Assembly: GCF_000716715.1 (NCBI RefSeq) | Contig: NZ_JNYJ01000015.1 | Coordinates: 62,001 to 126,000, forward strand | Direction of reading: 5' to 3' | DNA length: 64,000 bases | Origin: Dactylosporangium aurantiacum | Lineage (GTDB): Bacteria > Actinomycetota > Actinomycetes > Mycobacteriales > Micromonosporaceae | Shown here: positions 46,397-55,357 of the stretch, in pieces | How positions within the stretch are numbered: the first letter of the stretch is position 1 | Layout of the letters: each line of letters starts with the position of its first letter | The notes under the pieces: model-generated | The model's input: only the letters and a program-made list of their open reading frames with translations | Told to the model about the DNA's origin: nothing | The model's database searches: none | Translations under genes and position numbers: made by a program

Positions 46397-48418
46397 GTGT
46401 CCTTCAAGCTCACGCGCCGCTCAGCCATGCTCGGCGCCGTCGCCGCGGCGACCGCCTCCGCAGCCGCGGCGGGCTCGCAGCGGCCCGCCCGCGCGTCGCT
46501 GCCGGGCCAGGCCGGGAAGATCACGTATCGCAACCTGGCGGCCGGTGGGGTCTGGATCGCCAACGCCGACGGCACCGATGCCCGCCCGTTCGTCGCGCCC
46601 CAGAGCGGCACCACCGGCAACTGGTCCCCCGACGGCAGCCGGTACGTCTACGGCGGCCACCACTGCCCGCTGTCCGTGCGGGCCGACGGCAGCGACTTCT
46701 TCGAGCTGGTCCCGAACAGCGTCGCCCCCGGCGGCGAGGACCCGATCTACGTCTACGGCGGCCGGTACGTGGTCTACCGGATGTTCGACAACGGCAACGA
46801 CACGCTGTTCGTCACCAGTTCCGGCGGCAACTGGTCGTTCGGTGAGCCGTTCCTCGGCACGCCCGGTGACGGCAAGCACAGCATGGGCGCCGCGGCCGCG
46901 GGCGACGGCACGATCGTCTTCGAGCATCACGCCTGGAACGACTACGCGAACTCCGACATCTACCGGTTCGAGAAGTACGGCGTCGTCACCAAGATCATCG
47001 AGAACGGCTGGGGTGCCGACTTCTCGCCGGACAGCGGCCGGATCGCGTTCGTGCGCAGCGATTCGGGCGGCGGCAGCGAGATCTGGCTCGCCGATGCCGA
47101 CGGCGGCAACCAGGTACAGCTGACCACCAAGGACAACGAGGGCGGCGGCATGAACCGGGAGCCGGCCTGGTCCCCGCAGGGCGACGCCATCCTCTTCACC
47201 AGCTACCACGGCAACCCGACGATCAAACGCATCGACCTGGCCACGAAAGCCGTCGTCACCGTCGTCGAGATGGCCACGAACGCGGAGTGGCAGCCGGTGA
47301 CCCAGAACGTCGTCGAGCGGGTCTGGGGCGCGACCGCGCTGGACACCGCCGTGGCCACGTCGCGGTACAACTGGGCCGACCACGGCGTCGAGGACGGCAT
47401 CCGCCCGCAGGCCCAGGCCGTGGTGCTGTCCCGCGACGACGTGTACCTCGACGCGCTCGGCGGTTCGGCCCTCGCGGTGCGCCGGCAGGCCCCGCTGCTG
47501 ATCACGCCGCCCGGCGGGCTGCACGCCTCGACCAGGGCCGAGATGCAGCGCATCCTCGCCCCGGGCGGCACGGTGTACCTGCTCGGCGGCACCGTCGCGC
47601 TGTCGGCCAAGGTCGAGAGCCAGGTGAAGAGCCTCGGCTACACGGTCGTGCGGCTGTCGGGCGCCACCGAGTACGACACCGCCATCGCCATCGCGAAGGA
47701 GATCGAGCCGCATCCGACCGCGGTCATCATCGCGACCTCGCTGCAGTACTACGACGCGCTCGCCGCGGGCGCCGCCGCCGGTGCCAACCCCGGCACCGTC
47801 ATCGTGCTCACCGCCGGCGACACCATGCCGGCCGCGACCGCCGCGTACCTGAACTCGCTCAACCCGGACCCGGACACCGGCTCCCGGATGATCGGCGTCG
47901 GCGGTCCCGGCGTGCGCGCCCTGCTCAACGCGTCCAAGGCCGGCAAGCTGCCGTCGTGGCCGAAGAGCTTCTGGTACTGGCCGGTGTACGGCGCCACCGA
48001 GTTCGAGACCGCGGTCGCCGTCGCCGACTTCTTCTTCGACGGCCCCCGCATGGCCGCCGTGGCCACCGCGACGACCTGGTACGACGCCCTCACCGGCGGT
48101 GCGATGGTCGGTGCCAGCTCCGGTCCGCTGCTGCTGTCCACCCCGGGCGCGCTCAGCCCGCAGACCCGCGACTACTTCGCCCGCAACGCCGCGTCCCTGA
48201 AGTACGCCACCCTCCTCGGCGGCGTGCTCGCGTTGAAGGATTCGCTCGTCGAACCGCTGGGCGAGGCGATCTCGCTGCCCGGTCAGTACCGGTACGACCA
48301 GTACACCGAGACCTACTCTCCGGCGCTGGCGAGGTCGCTCACCGCCCGGCCCGCCCGCGTGCGGGACACGACGCCGGAGATCCCGGGCATCAAGCGCCAG
48401 GAACCCCGCCGGGCCTGA
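46397..48418 (+). CDS. Tat-exported beta-propeller protein with three cell-wall-binding repeats
   Basis: A 673-residue exported protein. N-terminus KLTRRSAMLGAVAAATASAA is a twin-arginine signal (RR then hydrophobic stretch), so it is probably exported folded. Residues about 45-290 are a TolB/WD40-like propeller (VWIANADGTDARPF, GNWSPDGSRYVYGG, GADFSPDSGRIAFVRS, EPAWSPQGDAILFTS). Residues about 300-640 hold three CWB2-type cell-wall-binding repeats (VWGATALDTAVATS, LSGATEYDTAIAIAKE, VYGATEFETAVAVADFF) that would anchor it to wall polymers. GTG 46397 with GGGGGAGGA close before. Function beyond wall attachment is unknown. Confidence 0.88.
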   Translation: MSFKLTRRSAMLGAVAAATASAAAAGSQRPARASLPGQAGKITYRNLAAGGVWIANADGTDARPFVAPQSGTTGNWSPDGSRYVYGGHHCPLSVRADGSDFFELVPNSVAPGGEDPIYVYGGRYVVYRMFDNGNDTLFVTSSGGNWSFGEPFLGTPGDGKHSMGAAAAGDGTIVFEHHAWNDYANSDIYRFEKYGVVTKIIENGWGADFSPDSGRIAFVRSDSGGGSEIWLADADGGNQVQLTTKDNEGGGMNREPAWSPQGDAILFTSYHGNPTIKRIDLATKAVVTVVEMATNAEWQPVTQNVVERVWGATALDTAVATSRYNWADHGVEDGIRPQAQAVVLSRDDVYLDALGGSALAVRRQAPLLITPPGGLHASTRAEMQRILAPGGTVYLLGGTVALSAKVESQVKSLGYTVVRLSGATEYDTAIAIAKEIEPHPTAVIIATSLQYYDALAAGAAAGANPGTVIVLTAGDTMPAATAAYLNSLNPDPDTGSRMIGVGGPGVRALLNASKAGKLPSWPKSFWYWPVYGATEFETAVAVADFFFDGPRMAAVATATTWYDALTGGAMVGASSGPLLLSTPGALSPQTRDYFARNAASLKYATLLGGVLALKDSLVEPLGEAISLPGQYRYDQYTETYSPALARSLTARPARVRDTTPEIPGIKRQEPRRA

Positions 48419-48425
48419 CCGTCAG

Positions 48426-48444
48426 GCCGTCCACAATGGACGGC
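48426..48444. terminator. Hairpin between convergent genes
   Basis: GCCGTCCA-CAA-TGGACGGC, an 8-bp stem with triloop, 8 bases after the stop of the propeller gene and ahead of the stop at 48487 on the other strand. Confidence 0.65.
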
Positions 48445-48486
48445 TACGGGCGCGCGCGACCGTCGAACGCCGGCACGTCCGGTGCC

Positions 48487-49578
48487 TCAGCGGTACGCGG
48501 GTGCCATTGCCAACGGCAGCTCGCCCCAGTGCCGGGCGGTGGCGGTCAGCACCTCCTCGGCCAGGTCGGCGAGGTCGGGTGCGGCCGCCCGGCGGCGGGC
48601 GGCGAGCGCCATGCGGTGCCGGATGACCGTGCGCCGGGAAGGGCTGAAGGCGGGACCGCCCGGGGTGTCGTCCCGATCGAGGACGCCGGCGAGGAAGAAC
48701 GCGCCGGAGAGCAGCGACCATGCCACGACCGCGATGTCGAGGTCCCGCTCGAACGCGGGGGCCGCCGCCGCCGGGATGCTGGGGGCGACCGCGCCGCGCC
48801 AGCGGGCCAGTGCCGCGCCGGCCGCCACGTCCGGCAGTCCCCACGAGCACCAGCAGGTCGGCCAGGGCACCAGCAGGTACGCCGCGTCCCAGGCGACGTG
48901 CCGGAACGCCGCCTGTTCGAAGTCGAGCAGCAGCAGCAGCCCCGATGGCGTCGCCAGGTTGTTGTCCGGGCACGCGTCGGCCGGGGTGAGCGCGGTGGCG
49001 TCCGGGCTCAGCTCGTCCGCCATCGAACGCAGCCGCGCGAGCGCGCGCCCGCCCGGGGTGACCCCGAGGGCGGGCAGGTGCGTGGCGAGCAGGTCCGCGG
49101 CGGTGCCCAGCAGGCCCGGCATCGGGTCGGCGGCGGGACCCTCGCCGGACCCCGCGACGCGGGCCGCGCCGAGCGCCGTGGCGAACAGTGCCGCGTCGCC
49201 GGCGGTGGCGGAGTGCAGCGACGCGAGCGCGTCCGCCCAGGAGCCCAGCGTGCCGTCCGCGGCGGCCGCGTCGCGGCCCAGGAACGCGTCGGCCAGGCTG
49301 CCGCCCCTGCCGGCGTCGGCCAGCACGACCAGCATCGGATCGTCGGCGACGGCCAGCAGCTCCGGCACGGGCAGTCCCCGCCCCCGCAGCACGGTCAGCG
49401 CGGCCGACTCACGGGCCCACCGTTCGGCGTAGCCGGTCGCGTAGGTCTTGACGATGACCGTGACCGGGCCGCCGTCCGCCCTGGCCCGCAGCACCTGGGC
49501 GCGGTCGTTGCGTTTCAGCTCCTCCACCGGTGTCAGGTCGCGCCCGATCGCCCGCCCGGCCGCCGCGAGCGCGTCCAT
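48487..49578 (-). CDS. Phosphotransferase-fold (APH-like) protein, catalytic His replaced
   Basis: A 363-residue kinase-fold protein. N-lobe with VTVIVKTYATGYAERWARES (Lys of the ATP site), hinge-like MLVVLADAGRGGSLADAFLG, catalytic loop LTPADACPDNNLATPSG and metal motif LLLLDFEQAAFRHVAWDAAYLL. Compared with HxDxxxxN, the His is Pro while Asp and Asn are kept. The C-terminal ~130 residues are helical. Possibly an atypical small-molecule kinase. ATG 49578. Stands 67 bases downstream of the epimerase gene on the same strand, so likely last of that operon. Confidence 0.75.
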   Translation of the reverse strand: MDALAAAGRAIGRDLTPVEELKRNDRAQVLRARADGGPVTVIVKTYATGYAERWARESAALTVLRGRGLPVPELLAVADDPMLVVLADAGRGGSLADAFLGRDAAAADGTLGSWADALASLHSATAGDAALFATALGAARVAGSGEGPAADPMPGLLGTAADLLATHLPALGVTPGGRALARLRSMADELSPDATALTPADACPDNNLATPSGLLLLLDFEQAAFRHVAWDAAYLLVPWPTCWCSWGLPDVAAGAALARWRGAVAPSIPAAAAPAFERDLDIAVVAWSLLSGAFFLAGVLDRDDTPGGPAFSPSRRTVIRHRMALAARRRAAAPDLADLAEEVLTATARHWGELPLAMAPAYR

Positions 49579-49645
49579 CCCGTCCTCCGATCACGAGGCG
49601 CCGCGGGTCCGGCGGACGGCCCGCTCCGCCGGTCCGCGGGAGTCG

Positions 49646-50626
49646 TCAGACGCGGTAGCGGGCGACCAGGTCGTCCATCACCTTGTCGAGGCGTTCGTCG
49701 ACGACCTGGCGCGACGGGTCCTCGTCGAACCACGCCACGATCTCGCGCGCCCCCACGTGGAACGGGATGGTGGCGACGTAGTCCGGGACGAGGGCGCGCA
49801 GCTTGCTGTTGTCGAAGACCATCGAGTGGGCCTTGTCGCCGAGGAGGCCGGCGCCCCACTCGGGGTCGGCGGCGGCGATCGCGTCGGAGGGCACGTGCAC
49901 GAGCCTGGCCTGCACGCCCAGGGCGGCGGCCAGGTGCTCGGCGATCTGGTTCCAGGTCAGGACGTCGTCGCTGGTGATCTGGAAGACGTCGCCGACGGCG
50001 CGGGGGTGGCCGAGCAGCGGCACGAAGCCCTTGGCGAAGTCCTCGTGGTGGGTGAGGGTCCACAGGGAGGTGCCGTCACCGTGGATGACGACCTCCCGGC
50101 CCTGGCGCATGCGGGCCAGGGCGGTCCAGCCGCCGTCGAACGGCACGAGGGTCCGGTCGTACGTGTGCGACGGGCGCACGATCGTGGCGGGGAAGCCCTC
50201 GTCGCGGTACTGCCGCACGAGCAGGTCCTCGCAGGCGATCTTGTCGCGGCTGTACTGCCAGAACGGGTTGCGCAGCGGCGAGGACTCGGTGACGGGCAGC
50301 CGGGCCGGCGGGGTCTGGTACGCCGAGGCGGAGCTGATGAACACGTACTGCCCGGTGCGGCCGCGGAACAGCTCGATGTCCGCCCGCACGTGGTCGGTGG
50401 TGAAGGCGACCCAGTCCACGACGGCGTCGAAGGTGTGGCCGGCCAGGGCGGCGCGGGCCGAGTCGGGGTCGCGGATGTCGCCGCGCAGGACCGTGACGCC
50501 GTCGGGGAGCGGGCGGGTGGTGCTGGTGCCCCGGTTGAGCACGTGCAGGTCGATACCGCGCCGCACGGCCAGCTCGGAGCAGGCGGAGCTGATGATGCCG
50601 CTGCCGCCGATGAACAGGACCTTCAA
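49646..50626 (-). CDS. NAD-dependent epimerase/dehydratase (extended SDR)
   Basis: A 326-residue Rossmann-fold protein. Nucleotide-binding GGSGIISSACSELAVRRG at the N-terminus, Asp in VLRGDIRDPDSA, catalytic Ser in YVFISSASAYQ and YSRDK (Tyr and Lys three residues apart), then HTYDRTLVPFDGGWTAL and HHEDFAKGFVPLLGHP of the sugar-nucleotide-like group. The first Gly motif is GGxGxxS rather than GxxGxxG, seen in several atypical extended SDRs. The start is TTG at 50626, one base after the TGA of the cold-shock gene, so the two are coupled. Substrate not predictable. Confidence 0.87.
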   Translation of the reverse strand: MKVLFIGGSGIISSACSELAVRRGIDLHVLNRGTSTTRPLPDGVTVLRGDIRDPDSARAALAGHTFDAVVDWVAFTTDHVRADIELFRGRTGQYVFISSASAYQTPPARLPVTESSPLRNPFWQYSRDKIACEDLLVRQYRDEGFPATIVRPSHTYDRTLVPFDGGWTALARMRQGREVVIHGDGTSLWTLTHHEDFAKGFVPLLGHPRAVGDVFQITSDDVLTWNQIAEHLAAALGVQARLVHVPSDAIAAADPEWGAGLLGDKAHSMVFDNSKLRALVPDYVATIPFHVGAREIVAWFDEDPSRQVVDERLDKVMDDLVARYRV

Positions 50627-50627
50627 A

Positions 50628-51056
50628 TCAGCTCTCCACCCATCCGTGCGTACGTGCGAAGCTCACCAGGTGCTGGCGGGCCTGCGCGATCTGGCTGCCG
50701 GTCAGCGACGGGACGTGCTGGATGAGCAGCTCCGTCACCTCGGCGGAGAACTCGCGACTGCTCAGCACGTCGCAGAGGCCGTCGTCCTCGCCGGGCTCGG
50801 CGTCGTCGTCGTGCACGGGGCGGCTGGGGCGGGCGTGCTCGCGGCGGGCCGGGGCGTCCAGGATGCGCACGGTGGCGACCTTCAGGCCGCGCTCGCCCTC
50901 CTCGACCTCGTACTCGACGCGCATGCCGGGGTGCACGAGGTGCCGCTGGTCGCCGAAGTCGTTGGCATGGACGAACACGTCCTCGCCGCCCGCGTTGGGG
51001 GCGATGAACCCGTATCCGCGCACCTCGTCGAACCGCAGGATTCTTCCTGTCTCCAC
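50628..51056 (-). CDS. Cold-shock-domain protein with C-terminal helical extension
   Basis: A 142-residue RNA/DNA-binding protein. The cold-shock domain (ETGRILRFDEVRGYGFIAPN, with RNP1 GYGFI; DVFVHANDFGD is RNP2) covers residues 1-67. It is followed by an acidic spacer (VHDDDAEPGEDDG) and a second helical region (SREFSAEVTELLIQHVPSLT, QIAQARQHLVSFARTHGW) not found in ordinary ~67-residue CspA proteins. GTG start chosen at 51056; several GTG codons stand in a row here. Lies 49 bases downstream of the acyl-CoA synthetase and directly upstream of the epimerase, all on the minus strand. Confidence 0.87.
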   Translation of the reverse strand: METGRILRFDEVRGYGFIAPNAGGEDVFVHANDFGDQRHLVHPGMRVEYEVEEGERGLKVATVRILDAPARREHARPSRPVHDDDAEPGEDDGLCDVLSSREFSAEVTELLIQHVPSLTGSQIAQARQHLVSFARTHGWVES

Positions 51057-51105
51057 CACGACCACCACCAGCCATCGAACCGTCCGGCGTCCGCTGGGCC
51101 GGCAC

Positions 51106-52452
51106 TCAGAGCATAGGACCACCGAGTCGCTTCTTCTGCACCTTGCCCATGGCGTTGCGGGGCAGTGCGTCGACGAGGTGCACGACGCGTGGGCGTTTGT
51201 GCACGGACAGGTGACGGGCGACGAAGTCCTGCAGCTCGTGTTCGCCGACGCCGGCGGAGACCACGACGTAGGCGGTGACGGCCTCGCCGAGGTCGGCGTG
51301 CGGGGTGCCGATGACGGCCGCCTCGCGGACCGCCGGGTGGGCCAGCAGCGCGTCCTCGACCTCGCCGGCCCCGATGCGGTAGCCGCCGGACTTGATCAGG
51401 TCGGTCGAGGCCCGCCCGACGATGCGGTGCCAGCCGTCGGGGTCCTTGCGGGCGATGTCGCCGGTACGGAACCAGCCGTCGACGAGGTCGGCGGGCTGGT
51501 GCACGTACCCTCGCAGCAACATCGGGCCGCGCACCCACAGCTCGCCGATGCCGCCGTCCTCGGCGTCGACGCGGGTCTGCACGCCCTGCACGGGGAAGCC
51601 GACGTGGCCCGGGCGGCGGGGGCCGTCGGCGCGGCTGCTGATCGTGATCAGGGTCTCGGTCATGCCGTAGCGCTCGACGGGCCGGTGCCCGGTCAGCGCG
51701 TACAGCCGCTCGAAGACCGGCACGGGCAGCGCGGCGCTGCCGGACACGAGCAGCCGCGCGCGGGACAGCGCCCGGGCGGCCGAGGGCTGCGCACAGATGC
51801 GGGACCAGACGGTCGGCACCCCGAAGTAGAGGGTCCCGCCGGCGGCCGCGTAGCGCTCGGGGTGTGGTTTCGCCGTGTGTACCAGCGGCGAGCCGGCCCG
51901 CAGCGCACCGAGCACCCCGAGGACGAGCCCGTGCACGTGGAACAGCGGCAGCCCGTGCACCAGACGGTCCCCGGCGGTCCAGTCCCACGCCTCGGCGACC
52001 GCGTCGACGCCGGCCTCCAGCGACCCGTGCGTGTGCACGACGCCCTTCGGCGCGCCGGTGGTGCCGGAGGTGTACATGATGAGCGCCGCATCGCCGGGGG
52101 CCGGCGCGGGAAGCGTGCCGCCGCCGCGGCGGGTCACGTCGACCGGGGTCGCGCCGGGGCCCAGGACCAGCTCGGCGCCCGAGTCGCGCAGGATGTGGTC
52201 GCGTTCGGCGGGGCCGGCGTCGGACGGCACCGGCACCACCGCGGCGCCGGCGAGCAGGCCGCCCACGACCGCCACGACGGTCTCCAGCGACGGGGTCGCG
52301 TCCACGGCGACGGCGGCCGCGCCGCGGACGTCACCGGCGACGGCGAGCGCCGCACCCAGCAGCGCTTCGGTGGACAGTGCCCGACCCGCGACGGTCACGG
52401 CGTCGGGCCGGTCGGCGGATCCCGGACCGGTGGTGCCGGCGAGCAGGCGCAT
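51106..52452 (-). CDS. AMP-dependent acyl-CoA synthetase (malonyl-CoA ligase-like)
   Basis: A 448-residue adenylate-forming ligase that would activate a carboxylic acid as acyl-AMP and transfer it to CoA. The P-loop-like motif YTSGTTGAPKGVVHTHGSL, the region LPLFHVHGLVLG, ERYGMTETL, WFRTGDIARKDPDGWHRIVGRASTDLIKSGGYRIGAGEVED and the C-terminal Lys in PRNAMGKVQKK are all present. Compact length and the RIGAGEVE hinge resemble MatB-type malonate ligases; fatty-acid substrates are not excluded. ATG 52452; the frame to 52515 overlaps the promoter and a LacI-type operator at 52501. Its divergence from a sugar transporter is unusual. Confidence 0.88.
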   Translation of the reverse strand: MRLLAGTTGPGSADRPDAVTVAGRALSTEALLGAALAVAGDVRGAAAVAVDATPSLETVVAVVGGLLAGAAVVPVPSDAGPAERDHILRDSGAELVLGPGATPVDVTRRGGGTLPAPAPGDAALIMYTSGTTGAPKGVVHTHGSLEAGVDAVAEAWDWTAGDRLVHGLPLFHVHGLVLGVLGALRAGSPLVHTAKPHPERYAAAGGTLYFGVPTVWSRICAQPSAARALSRARLLVSGSAALPVPVFERLYALTGHRPVERYGMTETLITISSRADGPRRPGHVGFPVQGVQTRVDAEDGGIGELWVRGPMLLRGYVHQPADLVDGWFRTGDIARKDPDGWHRIVGRASTDLIKSGGYRIGAGEVEDALLAHPAVREAAVIGTPHADLGEAVTAYVVVSAGVGEHELQDFVARHLSVHKRPRVVHLVDALPRNAMGKVQKKRLGGPML

Positions 52453-52500
52453 GCAGACATCCTCCCATTCGTGACCTGCAACCTCCTTGACACCTCCTTT

Positions 52501-52514
52501 TGTGAGCGTTAACA
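52501..52514. promoter_or_regulatory. LacI-type operator before the acyl-CoA synthetase
   Basis: TGTGAGCGTTAACA, an imperfect palindrome with the central CG of LacI-family sites, 49 bases upstream of the synthetase ATG. A reverse-complement copy stands at 52610-52623. Confidence 0.65.
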
Positions 52515-52609
52515 CTGTCCCCGAGCGTCACCCAACTCACCGCCTTCCAACGTTTCCGCACATTCCGCCCCGCCGAGACCCCGACATTCACAGATCCCGC
52601 CGCGCCCGC

Positions 52610-52623
52610 TGATAACGCTCACA
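52610..52623. promoter_or_regulatory. LacI-type operator before chvE
   Basis: TGATAACGCTCACA, the reverse complement (one mismatch) of the site at 52501-52514, placed 51 bases before the chvE ATG. The pair, 109 bases apart, lies between the two divergent genes and could permit looping repression by one regulator. That regulator is not in the window next to it; the LacI at 30943 serves a different sequence. Confidence 0.65.
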
Positions 52624-52673
52624 CCCGGCGTCCCGCGGTCGCTGCATCCTGCCCTACAGGTGGAGGACACCCC

Positions 52674-53801
52674 ATGAAGTTCCCCAGAGCACTGCTCGCC
52701 GGCCTCGGCCTCGCCGTGGCGCTCAGCGTCACCGCGTGCGGCTCGAGTGAGAAGACCGCCGACAAGGAGGCCGGGGCCGCGGCCGGCGCCGGCAGCCTCA
52801 TCGGCGTGACGATGCCGACGAAGTCCTCCGAGCGGTGGATCGCCGACGGCAACAACGTCAAGGCCGCCCTGGAGAAGCTCGGCTACAAGGTCGACCTGCA
52901 GTACGCGGAGAACGACATCCCGACCCAGGTCAACCAGATCGAGAACCAGATCACCAAGGGCGCGAAGCTGCTCATCGTCGCCTCGATCGACGGCACCGCC
53001 ATCACCACGCAGCTGCAGCAGGCGGCGGACAAGAAGATCCCGGTCATCGCCTACGACCGGCTGATCCGCAACTCGCCGAACGTCGACTACTACGCCACCT
53101 TCGACAACTACAAGGTCGGCGTGCAGCAGGCCACGTCGCTGCTGGTGGGCCTCGGCCTGAAGAAGGAGGACGGCTCCGACGGCACCGCCACCGGGCCGTT
53201 CAACATCGAGCTGTTCGCCGGTTCGCCGGACGACAACAACGCCACCTTCTTCTTCAACGGCGCGATGGACACGCTCAAGCCGTACATCGACAAGGGCACG
53301 CTCGTCGTGAAGTCCGGCCAGACCGACTTCAAGACCGTCGCGATCCTGCGCTGGGACCCGGCCACGGCGCAGAAGCGCATGGAGGACATCATCACCAAGA
53401 CGTACGTCGGCGGCACCAAGGTCCAGGGTGTGCTGTCCCCGTACGACGGCCTGTCGATCGGCATCCTGTCCGCGCTGAAGAGCAGCGGCTACGGCACCGC
53501 CGGCCAGCCCTACCCGGTCGTCACCGGCCAGGACGCGGAAAAGGCGTCGGTCAAGTCCATCATCGCCGGTGAGCAGTACGCCACGATCTACAAGGACACC
53601 CGCAAGCTCGCCGACGTCACCGTCAAGATGGCCGACGCCGTGCTCAAGGGCGGCAAGCCGGAGACCAACAACACCAAGGACTACGACAACGGCGTGAAGG
53701 TCGTGCCGTCGTACCTGCTCGAGCCGGTCGTGGTCTACAAGTCCAACTACAAGACGGTGCTCGTCGACTCCGGGTACTACACCGAGAGCGACCTCAAGTA
53801 A
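52674..53801 (+). CDS. chvE: Multiple-monosaccharide ABC transporter substrate-binding lipoprotein
   Basis: A 375-residue sugar-binding lipoprotein of the ChvE type: signal peptide with lipobox LSVTACGSS (Cys22), then the periplasmic-binding type I fold ([114 protein letters not shown]). The YDRLI segment and the DDNNA loop are typical of ChvE-like proteins, which bind glucose, galactose or arabinose. ATG 52674 with GGAGG upstream. First of three genes with the ATPase and permease. Confidence 0.93.
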   Translation: MKFPRALLAGLGLAVALSVTACGSSEKTADKEAGAAAGAGSLIGVTMPTKSSERWIADGNNVKAALEKLGYKVDLQYAENDIPTQVNQIENQITKGAKLLIVASIDGTAITTQLQQAADKKIPVIAYDRLIRNSPNVDYYATFDNYKVGVQQATSLLVGLGLKKEDGSDGTATGPFNIELFAGSPDDNNATFFFNGAMDTLKPYIDKGTLVVKSGQTDFKTVAILRWDPATAQKRMEDIITKTYVGGTKVQGVLSPYDGLSIGILSALKSSGYGTAGQPYPVVTGQDAEKASVKSIIAGEQYATIYKDTRKLADVTVKMADAVLKGGKPETNNTKDYDNGVKVVPSYLLEPVVVYKSNYKTVLVDSGYYTESDLK

Positions 53802-53803
53802 CC

Positions 53804-55357
53804 ATGTCCCAGGCTCAGTCCGATGTAATTCTGCGGATGCGCGGCATCACCAAGACCTTTCCCGGCGTTGCCGCGCTGCAGGATGTGAACCTCGAGGTCC
53901 GTCGCGGGGAGATCCACGCGATCTGCGGCGAGAACGGCGCCGGGAAGTCGACCCTCATGAAGGTGCTGTCCGGGGTGTACCCGCACGGCTCGTACACCGG
54001 CGAGATCGAGTTCGACGGGGAGCCCTGCCACTTCGGCGGCATCCGCGACAGCGAGCGGCGCGGGATCGTGATCATCCACCAGGAGCTGGCGCTGATCCCG
54101 CACCTGTCGATCGCGGAGAACATCTTCCTCGGCAACGAGCGGGTGCACCGCGGACTGATCGACTGGAACCGCACCAACGCCGACGCCGGCGCGCTCCTGC
54201 GCCGGGTCGGCCTGCGGGACAACCCGGTCACCCCGGCGATGGACCTCGGCGTCGGCAAGCAGCAGCTGGTCGAGATCGCCAAGGCGCTGTCGAAGGAGGT
54301 CCGCCTGCTGATCCTCGACGAGCCGACCGCGGCCCTCAACGAGAGCGACTCCCGGCACCTGCTCGACCTGCTGTTGGAGTTCCGGCAGCGGGGCATCACC
54401 TGCGTGATCATCTCGCACAAGCTCAACGAGATCGAGGCGGTCGCCGACACCACCACGATCCTGCGTGACGGGCGCACCATCGAGACGCTCGACATGCGGG
54501 GCAAGGACGTGTCGGAGGACCGCATCATCTCCGGCATGGTCGGCCGCGACCTCGAGCACCGCTTCCCGCCGCACGAGCCGCGCATCGGCGAGGAGGCGCT
54601 GCGCATCGAGGACTGGACGGTGCACAGCCCCACCCAGCACGGCCGGGTCGTCGTCGACCGGGCCAACCTGACCCTGCGCCGCGGCGAGATCGTCGGTCTC
54701 GCCGGGCTCATGGGTGCCGGCCGCACCGAGCTGGCGATGAGCGTCTTCGGCCGCAGCTACGGCATCGACATCACCGGTCAGGTGTACAAGGACGGGGTGC
54801 CGGTCCAGCTGCGGACCGTCGGCGACGCGATCGCGCACGGCATCGCGTACGCCACCGAGGACCGCAAGCGCTACGGCCTCAACCTCATCGAGGACATCCA
54901 GCGCAACGTCTCCGGCGCGGCGCTGGCCCGCATCGCCAAGGGCGGCTGGGTCGACGACAACCACGAGTTCCGCGTCGCCGAGGACTACCGGCACAGCCTC
55001 AACATCAAGGCGCCCGGTGTCGGCACCGTCACCGGCACGCTCAGCGGCGGCAACCAGCAGAAGGTCGTCCTCGCCAAGTGGATCTTCACCGATCCTGACG
55101 TGCTGATCCTCGATGAGCCCACCCGGGGCATCGACATCGGCGCCAAGTACGAGATCTACACGATCATCAACCGGCTCGCCGACGAGGGCAAGGCGATCCT
55201 GGTCATCTCGTCCGAGCTGCCGGAGCTGCTCGGCATCTGCGACCGCATCTACGCACTGTCGGCGGGCCGGGTCACCGGCGAGCTGCCCCGCGCCGACGCG
55301 ACCCCCGAGCGGCTCATGCAACTCATGACGGCTCGTTCAGCGAAGGAGTTCTCATGA
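53804..55357 (+). CDS. mmsA: Multiple-monosaccharide ABC transporter ATP-binding protein
   Basis: A 517-residue tandem ABC ATPase. First domain: Walker [32 protein letters not shown] (signature-like) and Walker [17 protein letters not shown]. Second domain from about residue 265: degenerate Walker [17 protein letters not shown] (Arg instead of Lys), signature [15 protein letters not shown] and Walker [20 protein letters not shown]. One normal and one degenerate site is the rule in this CUT2-type family. ATG 53804 follows the chvE stop by two bases and its end overlaps mmsB by 4 bases. Confidence 0.95.
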   Translation: MSQAQSDVILRMRGITKTFPGVAALQDVNLEVRRGEIHAICGENGAGKSTLMKVLSGVYPHGSYTGEIEFDGEPCHFGGIRDSERRGIVIIHQELALIPHLSIAENIFLGNERVHRGLIDWNRTNADAGALLRRVGLRDNPVTPAMDLGVGKQQLVEIAKALSKEVRLLILDEPTAALNESDSRHLLDLLLEFRQRGITCVIISHKLNEIEAVADTTTILRDGRTIETLDMRGKDVSEDRIISGMVGRDLEHRFPPHEPRIGEEALRIEDWTVHSPTQHGRVVVDRANLTLRRGEIVGLAGLMGAGRTELAMSVFGRSYGIDITGQVYKDGVPVQLRTVGDAIAHGIAYATEDRKRYGLNLIEDIQRNVSGAALARIAKGGWVDDNHEFRVAEDYRHSLNIKAPGVGTVTGTLSGGNQQKVVLAKWIFTDPDVLILDEPTRGIDIGAKYEIYTIINRLADEGKAILVISSELPELLGICDRIYALSAGRVTGELPRADATPERLMQLMTARSAKEFS

